The notes under the pieces were generated by a model that saw only the letters and a list, made by a program, of their open reading frames with translations, was not told where the DNA came from and did not search any database. From assembly GCF_016745505.1 (NCBI RefSeq), contig NZ_JAERUC010000004.1:1-64000 (forward strand): a DNA stretch of 64,000 nt, in the 5' to 3' direction. Below are positions 16,890 to 25,675 of the stretch, piece by piece; within the stretch, counting starts at the first letter, position 1, and every line of letters begins with the position of its first letter. This stretch comes from Streptomyces silvae (GTDB lineage: Bacteria; Actinomycetota; Actinomycetes; Streptomycetales; Streptomycetaceae). Position numbers and translations under genes: made by a program.

Positions 16890-17343
16890 GTACTACAACA
16901 ACCCCAAGGCCCCCAAGGCGAACACACTCATCCCCGCCAACAACCTGCTCGTCGTCGACGACAACGGCGCCATACTGCTCCAGCGCCGCCGGGACACCGG
17001 CCAGTGGGCCCTGCCGGGCGGCGCACAGGACATCGGCGAGACCGCGGCCCAGTGCGCCGTGCGTGAATGCCTGGAAGAGACCGGGATCATCGCCGAGGTC
17101 ACGGGATTCCTGGGGGTCTACACGAACCCGAACCACATCGTGGCCTACACGGACGGCGAAATCCGTCAGCAGTACGAGAACACCTACATCGGGCGCCCCG
17201 TGGGCGGCGAGCCCACCATCAACGATGAAGCTGACGGCGTCCGGTACGTCCAGCCCAACGACCTGGACGAGTACGACATCCACCCCAGCATGCGTCAGCA
17301 GATCGGCGACTACCTCGCCGGCACGTACCCCTACCTGGGCTGA
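16876..17343 (+). CDS. NUDIX hydrolase
   Basis: 155 aa. The NUDIX box GX5EX7REX2EEXG is complete at residues 49-70 (GAQDIGE through REC and EETG). The family cleaves nucleoside diphosphates linked to another group, using Mg2+ held by the box glutamates. The start codon lies inside the end of the XRE regulator gene, so the two are translated together. The usual role would be removal or control of a nucleotide signal or damaged nucleotide; the substrate is not visible. Confidence 0.9.
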   Translation: MGRTEYYNNPKAPKANTLIPANNLLVVDDNGAILLQRRRDTGQWALPGGAQDIGETAAQCAVRECLEETGIIAEVTGFLGVYTNPNHIVAYTDGEIRQQYENTYIGRPVGGEPTINDEADGVRYVQPNDLDEYDIHPSMRQQIGDYLAGTYPYLG

Positions 17344-17893
17344 GCCGCCAACGCAGCTTCCACCCGTCCCACGGTCTCGAGGATGTCCGGCGACGCTCGA
17401 CGGATGAACCGTCCCACCAGACTGTCGGATCCGTACCGGCCGGTGATCTCGGCCAACCGAGCATCGACCGAAGTGGCCTTGCCATCAGGTGTGGTCGTCA
17501 TGTCGCAGTACACAAGGGCGTCCACAAGCCGCTGGTCGTCAAGAAGTGGGAACTCCTTCTCCAGCGCTGCCCGCAATCCGCGTTCCTCTGCTTCCACCAA
17601 CGCAAACGAGTGGTTGGCCACGAGCCGCACCAGCCGTTCATCCGCAGCATGGGTGTCACGAAGGAACCGAGCACCGTCCAGCGGATGAAATCCAGTGATG
17701 GCCAGGCGGGGGGCGTACCCACGTCGTGCAAGACAGCTGCAGAGATCAAAAGCTCCGTATCCCCCTCCACCAGCTCAGCCAATTCGGTCGCGCGCCGCGA
17801 GACTCCGGCGGAGTGCAACCACCGGCGAGGAAGCGGCCCACTCAACTCAGCCTCAGCCACTGCGCCCGCCCACTTCACCATCGATCCGTTCAT
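17331..17893 (-). pseudogene. HD-domain phosphohydrolase, frameshifted
   Basis: Two minus-strand frames carry one protein. The first part (ATG near 17893) ends in the HD motif AAVLHDVG, then loses the family pattern. The second (to 17331) continues with LAITGFHPLDGARFLRDTHAADERLVRLVANHS and a normal C-terminus. Adding one base in the G-run at 17718-17720 (minus strand GTGGG to GTGGGG) restores HDVGYAPRLAITGFH, which is what the family expects. It is therefore a one-base deletion, real or sequencing error. If repaired it would be a metal-dependent phosphohydrolase of about 187 aa. It converges on the NUDIX gene with a 13-nt overlap. Confidence 0.75.
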
Positions 17894-17969
17894 GCTCGGG
17901 TGCGTTCCCAGAAGCAATCTTGATCAGTCTCATCGGAGCGACATGAAGGCTCAGGTCGAAGAGCTTTCT

Positions 17970-18218
17970 TCAGGTTCCTCGTTCCCAGCGTCAAGATGGC
18001 CAGGCTGTACAGGCCGGCCTTGGCAGCGCCGCCGACGGTGTCCGGATGAACGTCGTCGCAGGTGGGGCGATCAGCACTGCTGTCAACACCGCCCCTCCGA
18101 CGAGTGGGTCCCGGAAATCCCGGCAGGGCGCTACGGCACCTCGGAGGAGATGGTTGCCGCAGCCGTCTACCTGGCCTCGGACGAGGCGCGCTGCATCATC
18201 GGTCAGCAGGTCGCGTGA
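17970..18218 (+). pseudogene. Remnant of a short-chain dehydrogenase (C-terminal part)
   Basis: GVRMNVVAGGAIST (near 18038-18080) corresponds to the SDR segment RVNVVAPGAI. In another frame, EIPAGRYGTSEEMVAAAVYLASDEARCIIGQQVA ends the gene at 18218, equal to the usual SDR tail before the final Gly-Gly. The two halves need a frame change, and nothing of the Rossmann motif or the YxxxK catalytic part is present. This is a decayed gene fragment at the end of the accessory block. Confidence 0.7.
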
Positions 18219-18228
18219 CCCGCAGCCC

Positions 18229-18597
18229 CTACCGGGGCCCCGGCCCGCGCCGCCCCGGTGGAGTCTCCGGTTCGGTGGACTGGAGGTCGGCCAGTAGTTC
18301 GGCCTGGCCCGTCAGTACGCCGGACAGGATCGTTCGCGCCACCCGCAGCAGCTCCGCCACCTGTGGATTGGTCAGTGAGTACGAGACCGAGGAGCCCTCG
18401 CGGCGGGGGACGACCAGGCCGGCGCGGCGCAGGACGGCCAGTTGCTGGGAGAGGTGTGCCGCCTCCACGCCGATCTCGGACAGCAGCTCCGAGACCGCGT
18501 GCTCGCGCTGGCTGAGGAGTTCCAGGACGCGGATGCGGACCGGGTGCCCGAGGGTTTTGAAGAACTCCGCCTTCAGCTGGTAGAGCGGCGCGCTCAC
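18229..18597 (-). CDS. ArsR-family transcriptional regulator
   Basis: 122 aa, GTG start. Winged helix-turn-helix: LGHPVRIRVLELL, SELLSEIGVEAAHLSQQLAVLRRAGLV (recognition helix), then the wing REGSSVSYSL. No Cys metal box is present in the alpha3 helix, so it is not a classical ArsR arsenite sensor. Its N-terminal half is very like the second ArsR at 21020-21367, so the two probably arose by duplication around the SulP operon. Confidence 0.85.
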   Translation of the reverse strand: MSAPLYQLKAEFFKTLGHPVRIRVLELLSQREHAVSELLSEIGVEAAHLSQQLAVLRRAGLVVPRREGSSVSYSLTNPQVAELLRVARTILSGVLTGQAELLADLQSTEPETPPGRRGPGPR

Positions 18598-18849
18598 CGG
18601 CCGGCCCCCGCTCGGCGCCGGGCCGCCGGACAGCGGGGCGACCGGACGCCCGCCGGCGCGCGAGTACCGTGCATCGCATCCACCTCAGAACTCTCCACCA
18701 TGGGTCATCGCCGCGTCCTCACACACCGTGATGACCTCGGGAGTCGCCAAGGTTAGCAATGGGCGTACGAGGCGAAAGGGGGCTCGGTGCCGGGCCGCCG
18801 GGTGTCCGGCCGCCGTGCACCGGGGCCTCGGTGCTCCGTGCGGCGGGCG

Positions 18850-19299
18850 TCACAACGGGAGGGTGATCCAGATGCTCTTGCCCTGGCCGTCGGCGTCGCT
18901 CCTGACGACGGCGGTGCCCCCCAGACCGAGGGTGAGTTCCATGACGGTGCCCAGCCCGCCGCTGCCCGTGCTGCTGATCGCCGAGAAGAGCTGCGGGTGG
19001 TAGGGGTGCCGGTCGTGCACGGCGAACGCGAACGTGTCCGGGCCGGCGGCGTAGATCACGGTGACGGTCGGGGACAGCAGGGCGGCGTGCTGGACGCTGT
19101 TGGTGACCAGCTCGGACAGGATCAGCAGCGCCGGGTCGACCGTGGGGTGACGTCTGCTGACGCCCCATTCGGCCAGGACCAGTTCGGTGGTCTCACGCGC
19201 CATCCGCACCGCGGAGCCCATCGCGGGCAGGGTCAGCACGTGCCGCCACGGGAGAGCTCCGGGCCGGCCGCTCACCGGGTGGCCTTGGCCGGTGGTCAT
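18850..19299 (-). CDS. ATP-binding protein of the RsbW/HATPase_c_2 type
   Basis: 149 aa. LSELVTNSVQHA is the N box of the GHKL ATPase fold, followed by VHDRHPY (D box) and STGSGGLGTVMELT (G box), then GKSIWITLPL. Stand-alone proteins of this type in Streptomyces are anti-sigma factors or serine kinases with anti-anti-sigma partners. The start codon shares a base with the SulP stop (TGATG), and SulP carries a C-terminal STAS domain, the same fold as anti-sigma antagonists, so a SulP-STAS/kinase interaction is plausible. Confidence 0.75.
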   Translation of the reverse strand: MTTGQGHPVSGRPGALPWRHVLTLPAMGSAVRMARETTELVLAEWGVSRRHPTVDPALLILSELVTNSVQHAALLSPTVTVIYAAGPDTFAFAVHDRHPYHPQLFSAISSTGSGGLGTVMELTLGLGGTAVVRSDADGQGKSIWITLPL

Positions 19300-21023
19300 C
19301 AGGGAGCCTCTTCGGGGACGAGTGCGGTGGCGGGCGCGGCGGTCAGGAGACCGGCCTCGTGGAGGTGGGCGCGGGCCCCCGCGATCGCCTCCGGTGTGGT
19401 GGCGTACTCACGGCCCTCCAGGCGCAGCAGGTCCAGTGCGCCGACCGAATCGAGGGCGCGTCGCTGGCCGGGGCGTAGGCCGGAGGCCAGTACGGCGATG
19501 CCGCGCCGGTTCAGCTTCTGCACCGCGTCCTTGAGGACCAGGGCCCCGGTCGCGTCCATCGTCGTGATCCGCGACATCCGCAGGATCACCACGCGGACGT
19601 CGGCGACCTCGGAGAGCTCCAGGAGGAAGCGGTGGGCCCCGGCGAAGAACACCGGTCCGTCGATCCGGTAGGCGACGATGTGCTCGGCCAGCAGGGCGTG
19701 TTCCTCGCCGCTGTGCTCGCCCGGCAGGTCCGCCGTGAAGTCGACCTGGTCCATCCGGGCCTGGTCGGCGACCGCCCTCAGCGCCAGGACGCCCGCGACG
19801 GCCAGGCCGATGACGACCGCGTACACGAGGTCGAGGACGAGCGTGGCCACGGCGGTCAGCACCAGCACGATCGCGTCCGCGCGGGTCGCACGGACCATCG
19901 CCCGCAGTGCGCCGACCTCGACCATGCGGATCGCGGTGGCCAGCAGCACCCCGGCGAGCGCGGCCAGCGGGATCCTGGAGACGAGCGGGGCGGCGGCGAA
20001 CACGATCACCGCGAGGACGGCGGCGTGGGTCAGGGCGGCGAGGCGTGAACCCGCGCCGCTGCGGACGTTGACGGCCGTACGGGCGATCGCCGCGGTGGCG
20101 GGTACGCCGCCGAACAGCGGGGCGGCCAGGTTGGCGATGCCCTGCCCGAAGAGTTCCTTGTCGGGGTCGTGCTTCTGGCCCACGGTCATGCCGTCCGCGA
20201 CCGTGGCCGACAGCAGCGATTCGAGAGCCGCGAGCGCGGCGACCGCGGCGGCCGGTGCGAGCAGCGAGCCCAGGGCGGACAGGTCGAGGAACGCGAGCGA
20301 CGGCGCGGGCAGCCCGGACGGCAGGTCACCGATCGGTGCCGCCCCGTCCAGGTGGAAGAGCTGGGCGGCCGACGTCGCGGCCACGACCCCGACGATCGAG
20401 AACGGGACGGTGGACCGCCACCGGGCGCCCAGCAGCATCACGGCCGCCACGGCGAGGGCCAGGGCGGCCGCGGTCCAGTTGGGGGTGCGTACGAACTCCT
20501 CGACGGCCCGCCAGGTCACCAGCAGGACCTTGTCGCCCTCGGGTGCGGCGACCCCGAGGGCGTTCGGGACCTGTTGCAGGCCGATGACGCACGCGATGCC
20601 GAGGGTGAATCCCTCCACCACCGGCGCCGGGATGTAGCGCATGTACCGGCCGGCTCTCAGCAGGGCCAGCGCGATCAGCAGCACACCGGCCATCAGTCCG
20701 ACCGTCAGCACCCCGCCCGGCCCGTACTCGGCGACGATCGGCACCAGCACGACCGTCATCGCGCCGGTCGGCCCGGACACCTGGAGGTTGGAGCCGCCGA
20801 AGAACGCGGCGAGCGCACCCGCGACGACCGCGGTGGCCAGTCCGGCCTCGGCACCGAGGCCGGAGGAGACGCCGAAACCCAGCGCGAGCGGCAACGCCAC
20901 GATCGCCACGGTGAGGCCGGCCAGCAGATCACGGCGCGGGTTCCGGGCCATGACGGCGAAGTCCGCGCGGGCGGGCAGCAGGGACCGCACCCGGCCCCAT
21001 GACCGGGCAAGCCGGACGTTCAC
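19299..21023 (-). CDS. SulP-family anion transporter with STAS domain
   Basis: 574 aa. The N-terminal part starts after a short basic leader with RRDLLAGLTVAIVALPLALGFG and continues as 10-12 membrane helices with the family segment GPTGAMTVVL. Residues about 440-560 are a STAS domain (YRIDGPVFFAGAHRFL, then VVILRMSRITTMDATGALVL). SulP proteins carry sulfate, bicarbonate or other anions with Na+ or H+. GTG start at 21023 overlaps the ArsR stop by 4 nt, and the ATPase gene follows with a shared base, so ArsR-SulP-ATPase is one transcript. Confidence 0.9.
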   Translation of the reverse strand: MNVRLARSWGRVRSLLPARADFAVMARNPRRDLLAGLTVAIVALPLALGFGVSSGLGAEAGLATAVVAGALAAFFGGSNLQVSGPTGAMTVVLVPIVAEYGPGGVLTVGLMAGVLLIALALLRAGRYMRYIPAPVVEGFTLGIACVIGLQQVPNALGVAAPEGDKVLLVTWRAVEEFVRTPNWTAAALALAVAAVMLLGARWRSTVPFSIVGVVAATSAAQLFHLDGAAPIGDLPSGLPAPSLAFLDLSALGSLLAPAAAVAALAALESLLSATVADGMTVGQKHDPDKELFGQGIANLAAPLFGGVPATAAIARTAVNVRSGAGSRLAALTHAAVLAVIVFAAAPLVSRIPLAALAGVLLATAIRMVEVGALRAMVRATRADAIVLVLTAVATLVLDLVYAVVIGLAVAGVLALRAVADQARMDQVDFTADLPGEHSGEEHALLAEHIVAYRIDGPVFFAGAHRFLLELSEVADVRVVILRMSRITTMDATGALVLKDAVQKLNRRGIAVLASGLRPGQRRALDSVGALDLLRLEGREYATTPEAIAGARAHLHEAGLLTAAPATALVPEEAP

Positions 21024-21367
21024 CGCGCCGGGACCTCGGCTTCCCGGAGCTCCACGAGCAGTTCGCTCTGCCCGGCCAGCATCTCGGTCAGGATCCGCCG
21101 CGCCGCCCGCATCAGCTCCGCCACGTCCCCGCCCGCGAGCTCGTACACGACCGTCGAGCCCTCTCGCGCGGAGGAGACGATGCCCGAGCGGCGCAGCACC
21201 GCCAGCTGCTGGGACAGCGCCGAGGGCTCCACCTCGATCGCCGCCAGGAGGTCACGCACCGGCATGGGGCCGTTCTGCAACAGCTCCAGTACGCGTATGC
21301 GGACGGGGTGCCCGAGCATCCGGAAGAACTCGGCCTTGGCCTGATACAGCGGTACCGGCACGGTCAC
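21020..21367 (-). CDS. ArsR-family regulator of the SulP operon
   Basis: 115 aa, GTG start. Winged helix protein with LGHPVRIRVLELLQNG, recognition helix EPSALSQQLAVLRRSGIV, and wing REGSTVVYEL. No CxC metal site. It is the first gene of the operon with SulP and lies about 90 nt behind a perfect inverted repeat (21456-21477), so it is probably an autoregulated repressor that controls anion uptake. Confidence 0.88.
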   Translation of the reverse strand: MTVPVPLYQAKAEFFRMLGHPVRIRVLELLQNGPMPVRDLLAAIEVEPSALSQQLAVLRRSGIVSSAREGSTVVYELAGGDVAELMRAARRILTEMLAGQSELLVELREAEVPAR

Positions 21368-21455
21368 GGGCTCCCTTCACCACCCCGACGGTCCGGGGTC
21401 TCGCTCGGCACCGCGCCCGCGGCTCCCTGCCGGCACAGCCACCACAGCATGTATC

Positions 21456-21477
21456 GAATTGCAGAATTTCGCAATTC
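21456..21477 (-). promoter_or_regulatory. Inverted-repeat operator before the ArsR-SulP operon
   Basis: GAATTGC, 8-nt spacer, GCAATTC. The AT-rich palindrome stands out in a 70% GC region and has the size of an ArsR dimer site. On the minus strand TTGCGA and TACATG in the same stretch could be promoter elements, so a bound repressor would cover them. It lies between this operon and the 3' end of the SARP gene. Confidence 0.7.
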
Positions 21478-21525
21478 ATAGATTCACTGTGAGGGCTCTG
21501 CCGTGCGGGGCAGCTCCCGCCCCGC

Positions 21526-23343
21526 TCAGGCCACTGCCGTCAGCCGCCGGGCGGGGTCGCGGGCCGGGAACGTGAAGGTGTGGGCGCAGTCCCGCAGGAG
21601 CGGCGGGATCGCGAGGTGGGCGGGGCTCGGTTCGTCGGCCAGGTTGTGGTCGAGGAGGGTGTCGAAGAGGCACTCCACGGCCGAGGGGGCGAGACCGGTG
21701 GCGGCGCAGGCCTGCGGAATGTCGTGGACGGCGGCCGGGTGCAGTGCGAGGGTCCGGATGAACTCCTGCGCCTCGTACGGCAGTTGCTCATAGCTGAGGG
21801 CCAGGACGGACATCAGGTCGCGGTCCGCCGTGCGCAGGAACGCGGTACGGCCCGCGCTCGTGCACAGGCGCGCCGTCACGTCCGGCACGGTCCACGAAGG
21901 GCGGTCGCGCAGGCGGGTCGCCGCGATGCGCAGGGCCAGCGGGTGGTGCCCGCACAGGGCGACCGTCCGGGTCAGGGACGCGCCGGTGCAGGCGTCTCCC
22001 GCGATGCGGCGGAACAGGGCCTCCGCGTCCGCCGCACCCAGCGCGCCCAAGGGCAGCGAGAGGGCGCCGTCCGTCGCGGTCAGCTTGCGGCGGGTGGTGA
22101 TCAGGGCGAGGGTGTCGCCCGTGCCGGGCAGCAGCGGGGCCACCTGGGCCGCGTCGGCCGCGTTGTCGAGGACGAGCAGGGCACGGCGGCCCGCGAGGCG
22201 GGAGCGCCAGATGGCGCTGAGTTCGGCCAGTCCGGCCGGGAGGGCGTCGGGCGCCGCCCCGTCGGAGCGCAGCAGCACGCCCAGCGCCTCCTCGGGGGCG
22301 AGCGGTGCGCGTGCCGGACTGAAGCCGTGCAGGTCGACGTAGTACTGGCCGTCCGGGTGGTCCGGGGTGCGGTGGTGCGCGAAGTGGACGGCGAGCGCCG
22401 TCTTGCCGATGCCGCCCATGCCGTCGATCACGACCGTACGGGGAGAACCGGCGATCCGGTCGCCGACGGCACGGTCGAGCAGGGCCAACTCGGTGGTGCG
22501 GCCGGTGAAGTCGGGCAGGTCACGCGGCAGGTAGTTGTCCTGGGCGGGGCGGGCGGGGGCGGGGGCGGGCCGGGCGGGCGCCGGTGTGCGGCGCTGCACC
22601 CGCGGGGCGTCCGCGAGGATCTCGGCCTGGAGGCGGCGCAGCCGTGGGCCGGGCTCCAGGCCCAGTTCGTCGGCGAGCAGCCGGCGGCCCTCGCCGTAGA
22701 CGGCGAGCGCGTCGGCCTGCCGGCCGCCCCGGTACAGCGCGAGCATCAGACTGCCGCGCAGGGCGTCGCGCAGCGGGTACCTGGCGGTCAGCGCGGACAG
22801 TTCGGCGACCAGGGAGCCGGTCTCACCGGACGCGAGGCGCAGCTCCATCAACTCCTCGACCGCGCTGAGCCGTTGCTCGTCCAGACCGGCCGCCGCCGCG
22901 GTCACCGACGGGCAGTCGATGCCGTCGAAGGCGTCGCCGCGCCACAGGTCGACCGCCGCCTGCAGCAGCCGCATCGCCTCGGCGTCGCGGCCCTCCCGCC
23001 GGGCGGCGCGGGCGGCACGGACCCCGTCGGTGAAGCGGTGCGCGTCCACCGCGTCGGCGGGCACGTCCAGGCGGTAGCCGACGTCCACCGTGATGAGCCC
23101 GGCGCCTGCGGAGCCGGCCAGGGCGGCGCGTAGATCACGGATCGCGTTGTGCACCTGATGGCGGGCGGAAGCGGGCGGATCCTGCCACAGCTCGTCCACC
23201 AGGAAATCCATCGAAACGGCATGACGCGCGTTCAGCAGAAGAAGAGCCAGAAGTCGGCGGCGACGCATTCCGCTGAGCCGGACCGATACCCCCGACTCAC
23301 GCACTTCCACCGGTCCCAGAACCAGGAAATCCATTTCCCGCAC
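21526..23343 (-). CDS. AfsR/SARP-type activator with NB-ARC domain
   Basis: 605 aa. Residues 1-92 are an OmpR-like winged helix of the SARP class (MRRRRLLALLLLNA, DELWQD, LRDLRAAL, GYRLDVP). Residues 98-242 are the BTAD domain (DELGLEPGPRLRRLQ near its end). A Pro/Ala linker follows at 245-268, then an NB-ARC domain with Walker A GMGGIGKT at 308-315 and ALLVLDNAADAAQV. It ends without the TPR block of full AfsR (about 990 aa). GTG at 23343 or ATG at 23334 are both possible starts. Position at the edge of the biosynthetic block makes it the likely pathway activator. Confidence 0.9.
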   Translation of the reverse strand: MREMDFLVLGPVEVRESGVSVRLSGMRRRRLLALLLLNARHAVSMDFLVDELWQDPPASARHQVHNAIRDLRAALAGSAGAGLITVDVGYRLDVPADAVDAHRFTDGVRAARAARREGRDAEAMRLLQAAVDLWRGDAFDGIDCPSVTAAAAGLDEQRLSAVEELMELRLASGETGSLVAELSALTARYPLRDALRGSLMLALYRGGRQADALAVYGEGRRLLADELGLEPGPRLRRLQAEILADAPRVQRRTPAPARPAPAPARPAQDNYLPRDLPDFTGRTTELALLDRAVGDRIAGSPRTVVIDGMGGIGKTALAVHFAHHRTPDHPDGQYYVDLHGFSPARAPLAPEEALGVLLRSDGAAPDALPAGLAELSAIWRSRLAGRRALLVLDNAADAAQVAPLLPGTGDTLALITTRRKLTATDGALSLPLGALGAADAEALFRRIAGDACTGASLTRTVALCGHHPLALRIAATRLRDRPSWTVPDVTARLCTSAGRTAFLRTADRDLMSVLALSYEQLPYEAQEFIRTLALHPAAVHDIPQACAATGLAPSAVECLFDTLLDHNLADEPSPAHLAIPPLLRDCAHTFTFPARDPARRLTAVA

Positions 23344-23467
23344 CCCCGACGTTCCGCATCATGCAGCGTGATTGCGACGCTGATGACGCTAGGCGCGCGG
23401 GCCCCTCGTATTCAACGCGAGTACCCCTCACGGCACATGCCGTACCTCCTAAGACACACTCCGGAAC

Positions 23468-23479
23468 CGGGAATTCCCG
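23468..23479. promoter_or_regulatory. 12-bp palindrome between SARP and UbiA genes
   Basis: CGGGAATTCCCG, a perfect palindrome 16 nt before the UbiA ATG, with TTTAGG between it and the start. The 151-nt divergent gap must hold both promoters. I see no convincing direct heptamer repeats for SARP binding. Confidence 0.4.
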
Positions 23480-23494
23480 CTTTAGGTTCCCCCC

Positions 23495-24469
23495 ATGACA
23501 CAGGCTCTTACGACTCACCTCTCCCCCGCGTCCCCTTCCGTCCTCTCCGCGTTCGACGCCCGGTGGTCCTCCGTTCTCTCCACGGCCCGCACCGTGAACC
23601 TGTGCCTGCGGGAGGCGCGCCCGCTGGTACAGGTGATGTTCGTCCTGCGGTTCGTCACGGGCGCGCTGCTGACGGCGTCCGCCGCGCACCACCGGCCGGA
23701 CGCCCCGCACCTGCTGCTCGGTGCGGCCGCCTGGTGGGCGGCGACGGTGAGCGTCTATGTGTTCAACGGGGTGAGCGACCTGTGCGAGGACCGGGCCAAC
23801 CGGTCCCGAAGACCGCTGGCGAGCGGCCGGCTGACCGAGGAGGCGGCCCGGCGGGCCGTAGCGGTGACCGCACTGACCGGGCTGCTGCTCAGCTGTGCGG
23901 CGGGGTGGCGGGTGGCCGAGGCCACCGCCGTCTTCCTCGCCCTGGGATACGCCTACTCCGCGCCGGCGATCGCCGCCAAGTGCCGTTCCTGGTCGGCCTC
24001 CGCGGTCACCTGTGCCGCCGCGGGGACCACCTATCTCGCCGGGGTCGCGTCCTCCGGCAGCACCCTCACCCCCGAGGCCGCGGTCTTCGCCCTGGTGCTC
24101 TCGCTCGGCGTGGGGCTGATCGCCGCGGTCGCCAAGGATCTGGGCAGCACCCGGGGTGACGCCCTCGCGGGCCGGCGCACCCTGGCCGTCATCCGCGGCG
24201 AGCACAGCGCCCGGCGCTTCTGCGCCGCCTCGGGCGGGGCGCTGACCCTGGTCCTCACGGCAGGAGCCCTGTGGGTGCACGAGCTGCCGCTCGACGCGGC
24301 GGCCGTCGTCTTCGCCGTCGGCGCCCTCTGCGTGGCGGGACGCTGCCTGCCGCTCCGAAGGAAGGGCGCCCGGATGAAATCCCGCCATTTCCGCGCCCCG
24401 TACCGGAGTTGGATGGCCACCCAGTACGCCGTCCATCTGACCGCGCTGACGGCGCTGATCTGGGCCTGA
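23495..24469 (+). CDS. UbiA-family prenyltransferase
   Basis: 324-aa integral membrane protein with about eight helices. The first Asp-rich motif NxxxDxxxD is at N91-D99 (NGVSDLCED), and a second Asp pair lies in AKDLGSTRGD. These bind Mg2+ and prenyl diphosphate. UbiA enzymes attach prenyl chains to aromatic or other acceptors, or cyclise prenyl groups. The enzyme is divergent from the SARP gene and next to the two-component system. No aromatic pathway is visible in the cluster, so its acceptor is uncertain. Only a weak ribosome binding site is visible before the ATG, and the transcript may be nearly leaderless. Confidence 0.85.
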   Translation: MTQALTTHLSPASPSVLSAFDARWSSVLSTARTVNLCLREARPLVQVMFVLRFVTGALLTASAAHHRPDAPHLLLGAAAWWAATVSVYVFNGVSDLCEDRANRSRRPLASGRLTEEAARRAVAVTALTGLLLSCAAGWRVAEATAVFLALGYAYSAPAIAAKCRSWSASAVTCAAAGTTYLAGVASSGSTLTPEAAVFALVLSLGVGLIAAVAKDLGSTRGDALAGRRTLAVIRGEHSARRFCAASGGALTLVLTAGALWVHELPLDAAAVVFAVGALCVAGRCLPLRRKGARMKSRHFRAPYRSWMATQYAVHLTALTALIWA

Positions 24470-24595
24470 GCTTCTCGGCCCCTTATCGAACTCGCCTTCT
24501 GATCGTGCGGCCACTACTATGATCCGGCCGGACGGATGATTTGGGGAGTCGTGCCGTCCTGGCCCTGACGACTCCTCATGTCGAGGGGGCGCACC

Positions 24596-25675
24596 GTGGA
24601 ACTTTCCGCCGATCCGGCGACCGACCGGCCGGGTCTGATCGATTCCTCCGTCGCCCGTTATGCCGACGGCCTGCGAAAGGCCTCCAATCCGCTGGTCCTC
24701 CGCCCGGAACTGTGGGCCTCCTGCGAGCAACAGGCCCGGCAGATTCTCGGCGAGTGCATCGCCACCCTGCACGGCACGCCCGTACAGGTCGCCGCGGAGG
24801 CCGAGCTCACCTCGATGGCGCTCGGTGTGCAGCGCTCCTTCGAGAAGGTCTCGCCGATCGACTCGGTGCACGCGGCCCGCGTGCTGTTCGACGTGGCGGT
24901 CGAGACGATGACCGAGGCCGCCGCCCGGCTCCCCGCCGAAGTCGCGCTCTCCCGCTTCCTGACCGCCGTACGGATGCTGCACAAGGGCATCTTCACCCGG
25001 GTCAGCGCCGCCGCCATCGGCTACGAGTCGACGACCCTGCGCGACGTCGGTCAGGCCAGCACCGCCCGCCGCCACCAGCTCGCCCGCGATCTGCACGACC
25101 ACATCGGGAGCAGCATCGGCCTGGCGCTGCGCTGCCTCGACCTCTACACCATGGAGCAGGCGACGGGGGTCACCTCCACCCGCGACCGGCTGGAGGACGC
25201 CCGTCAGGCGCTGCGTGACGTGTTCAGCTTCACCCGCACCATGGTCAGCGGACTGCGCGTCAACGAACTTCACGACGGCCTGAAGGAGGAGATCGACGCC
25301 TACAGCGCCGCCGCCTCCGACCGGCCGGCCGAGGTCAGCTCCCGTATCGACGGCGACGAGTCCTGGCTGCCCGAACAGGCGCGCCAGGAGCTGTTCCTCG
25401 TGGTGCGCGAGGCCCTGCGCAACGCCTTCGCGCACGCCAGGGCCGACCACATCGACATCCTCGTCAGCGTCTTCCCCGACGCCGTGCACGCCACCGTCAC
25501 CGACGACGGGGTCGGGCTGCCCTCCCCGCGCGCGGGTGACGGCACCGGCCTGACCGCCATGCGGCAGCGGGTGACCGCCCTCGGGGGGACGCTGGAGCTG
25601 ATCAGCGAGCCGGGACAGGGGACGCGCGTCCAGCTCCGCATCCCGCTGGACGACGCCGGGGCGGGCGCCCGATGA
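24596..25675 (+). CDS. Cytoplasmic sensor histidine kinase (NarL-partner type)
   Basis: 359 aa from GTG at 24596; GAGGGG stands seven bases before it, while the ATG at 24578 has no ribosome binding site. Residues about 160-185 contain the HisKA_3 box RRHQLARDLHDHIG (phospho-His 167). The ATPase domain follows (REALRNAFAHA, DDGVGLP, GDGTGLTAMRQRV). There is no membrane segment, so the all-helical N-terminal 150 residues must sense an intracellular signal. It is coupled to the response regulator by an ATGA overlap. Confidence 0.9.
   Translation: MELSADPATDRPGLIDSSVARYADGLRKASNPLVLRPELWASCEQQARQILGECIATLHGTPVQVAAEAELTSMALGVQRSFEKVSPIDSVHAARVLFDVAVETMTEAAARLPAEVALSRFLTAVRMLHKGIFTRVSAAAIGYESTTLRDVGQASTARRHQLARDLHDHIGSSIGLALRCLDLYTMEQATGVTSTRDRLEDARQALRDVFSFTRTMVSGLRVNELHDGLKEEIDAYSAAASDRPAEVSSRIDGDESWLPEQARQELFLVVREALRNAFAHARADHIDILVSVFPDAVHATVTDDGVGLPSPRAGDGTGLTAMRQRVTALGGTLELISEPGQGTRVQLRIPLDDAGAGAR

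Noticed and set aside
9116..18228. Integrative element with att sites at tRNA-Ser
   Set aside because: I looked for a direct repeat of the tRNA 3' end downstream and found none, and there is no integrase or excisionase gene. Only the duplicated terminator region supports an insertion.
23344..23494. SARP heptamer binding sites in the SARP/UbiA divergent gap
   Set aside because: I could not find convincing direct repeats at 11- or 22-nt spacing; only the EcoRI-like palindrome stands out.
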